The notes under the pieces were generated by a model. The model worked only from the letters and a program-made list of their open reading frames with translations, searched no databases and had not been told where the DNA came from. Below are positions 63,696 through 64,000 of a DNA stretch of 64,000 bases, in pieces. Origin of the DNA: Macrosoma leucophasiata (taxonomy: Eukaryota > Arthropoda > Insecta > Lepidoptera > Hedylidae); contig JAWQUS010000023.1 in the NCBI GenBank assembly GCA_036365455.1, forward strand, positions 4,526,001 through 4,590,000, written 5' to 3'. The translations under genes were made by a program, and so were the position numbers. Every line of letters begins with the position of its first letter. The first letter of the stretch is position 1.

Positions 63696-63938
63696 TGTAG
63701 CGTCCACTACATTAAGGCGCCAACTAGTGGAATACAATGAAACCTTACAGTACTTGTCTAGTACGATAGATGGCGTGCATTCGAATTACATCGCACTTGC
63801 GAAGATTTCTCAAGAGTTGGCATATATACAACTTCCCAACGTCAACCGTTGGGCCGCGGCCCGCCAGGCGCTACCACCTTGCCTGGTCGGAGGATCCTCC
63901 CTTTTCGCCGGAGGAACACTTCCAACCGTTCCTCCACA
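63696..63938 (+). repeat. 3' LTR of miniature LTR retrotransposon
   Basis: Same length and ends as the 5' LTR. The two differences are in GCTACCACCTTGCC, versus GCTATCACCTCGCC upstream. Confidence 0.92.
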
Positions 63939-64000
63939 AATCATTTAAATGCGTTCAATTTAAGAAAGTTTGCAAAAGTTTCACACCATCAATATTAAAA

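Larger units (their letters stand above)
63056..63938 (+). mobile_element. TRIM-like LTR retrotransposon with tRNA-Trp primer site
   Basis: Two 243-bp LTRs flank a 397-bp internal region with no gag-pol frame. Next to the 5' LTR, TGGTGACCCCGACGTGAT (63300-63317) is complementary to the 3' end of eukaryotic tRNA-Trp, as in CsRn1-group Ty3/gypsy elements. A purine-rich GGAGGGGAGTGA lies directly before the 3' LTR. AATC is repeated at 63052-63055 and 63939-63942 as a 4-bp target duplication. It is complete as a non-autonomous element and depends on proteins supplied elsewhere. Confidence 0.9.

Overview
This window looks like nuclear DNA of a lepidopteran insect (moth or butterfly). It is AT-rich and intron-rich, and it is saturated with short interspersed and nested mobile elements. 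These include a tRNA-headed SINE, a SINE with a 5S rRNA-like promoter region, RTE-type LINE tails ending in (TGA)n, a mariner with a D,D34D transposase, many terminal-inverted-repeat MITEs, Helitron-like pieces ending in CTAGT, and a short LTR element. The order is inferred from the style of the repeats and from gene structure; no database search was possible.

The one gene identified with confidence is MTHFS (5-formyltetrahydrofolate cyclo-ligase) on the minus strand. It has four coding exons at 9035-9148, 5177-5432, 4038-4162 and 3813-3908, which join in phase into a 196-residue protein. An intron acceptor just before the start codon points to a further non-coding 5' exon. Its introns have collected a split DNA transposon with a LINE inside it, a fold-back element, hAT and TAA-flanked MITEs, and SINE copies. 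A second, tentative plus-strand gene starts at 23104 (30 codons, then a splice donor). It may continue about 19 kb away at 42616, where two acceptor sites are both in phase with exon 1 and give different C termini, one of them a transmembrane helix.

Layout: 1-3480, old DNA-element copies and AT-rich sequence; 3489-9148, MTHFS; 9150-19500, dense SINEs, LINE fragments and hAT MITEs; 19500-24400, mostly unassigned, with a GC-rich patch and the candidate first exon; 24400-38900, alternating SINEs, MITEs and Helitron-like pieces; 38772-40423, a TTAA-flanked MITE containing a broken mariner; 40500-47600, nested hAT, a fold-back cluster and a TTA-flanked MITE; 48200-59420, LINE fragments, Helitron-like elements and an ACC-rich low-complexity tract; 60000-61000, two copies of a repeat carrying an E2F-like motif; 61700-63942, a long repeat copy, a LINE tail and a complete young miniature LTR retrotransposon with a tRNA-Trp primer site.

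No operon-like or defence-type system was seen. The main points of interest are the nested insertion history, tail sharing between LINEs and SINEs, the 5S-like SINE, the palindrome-broken mariner, the miniature LTR element, and the possible small membrane-protein gene.
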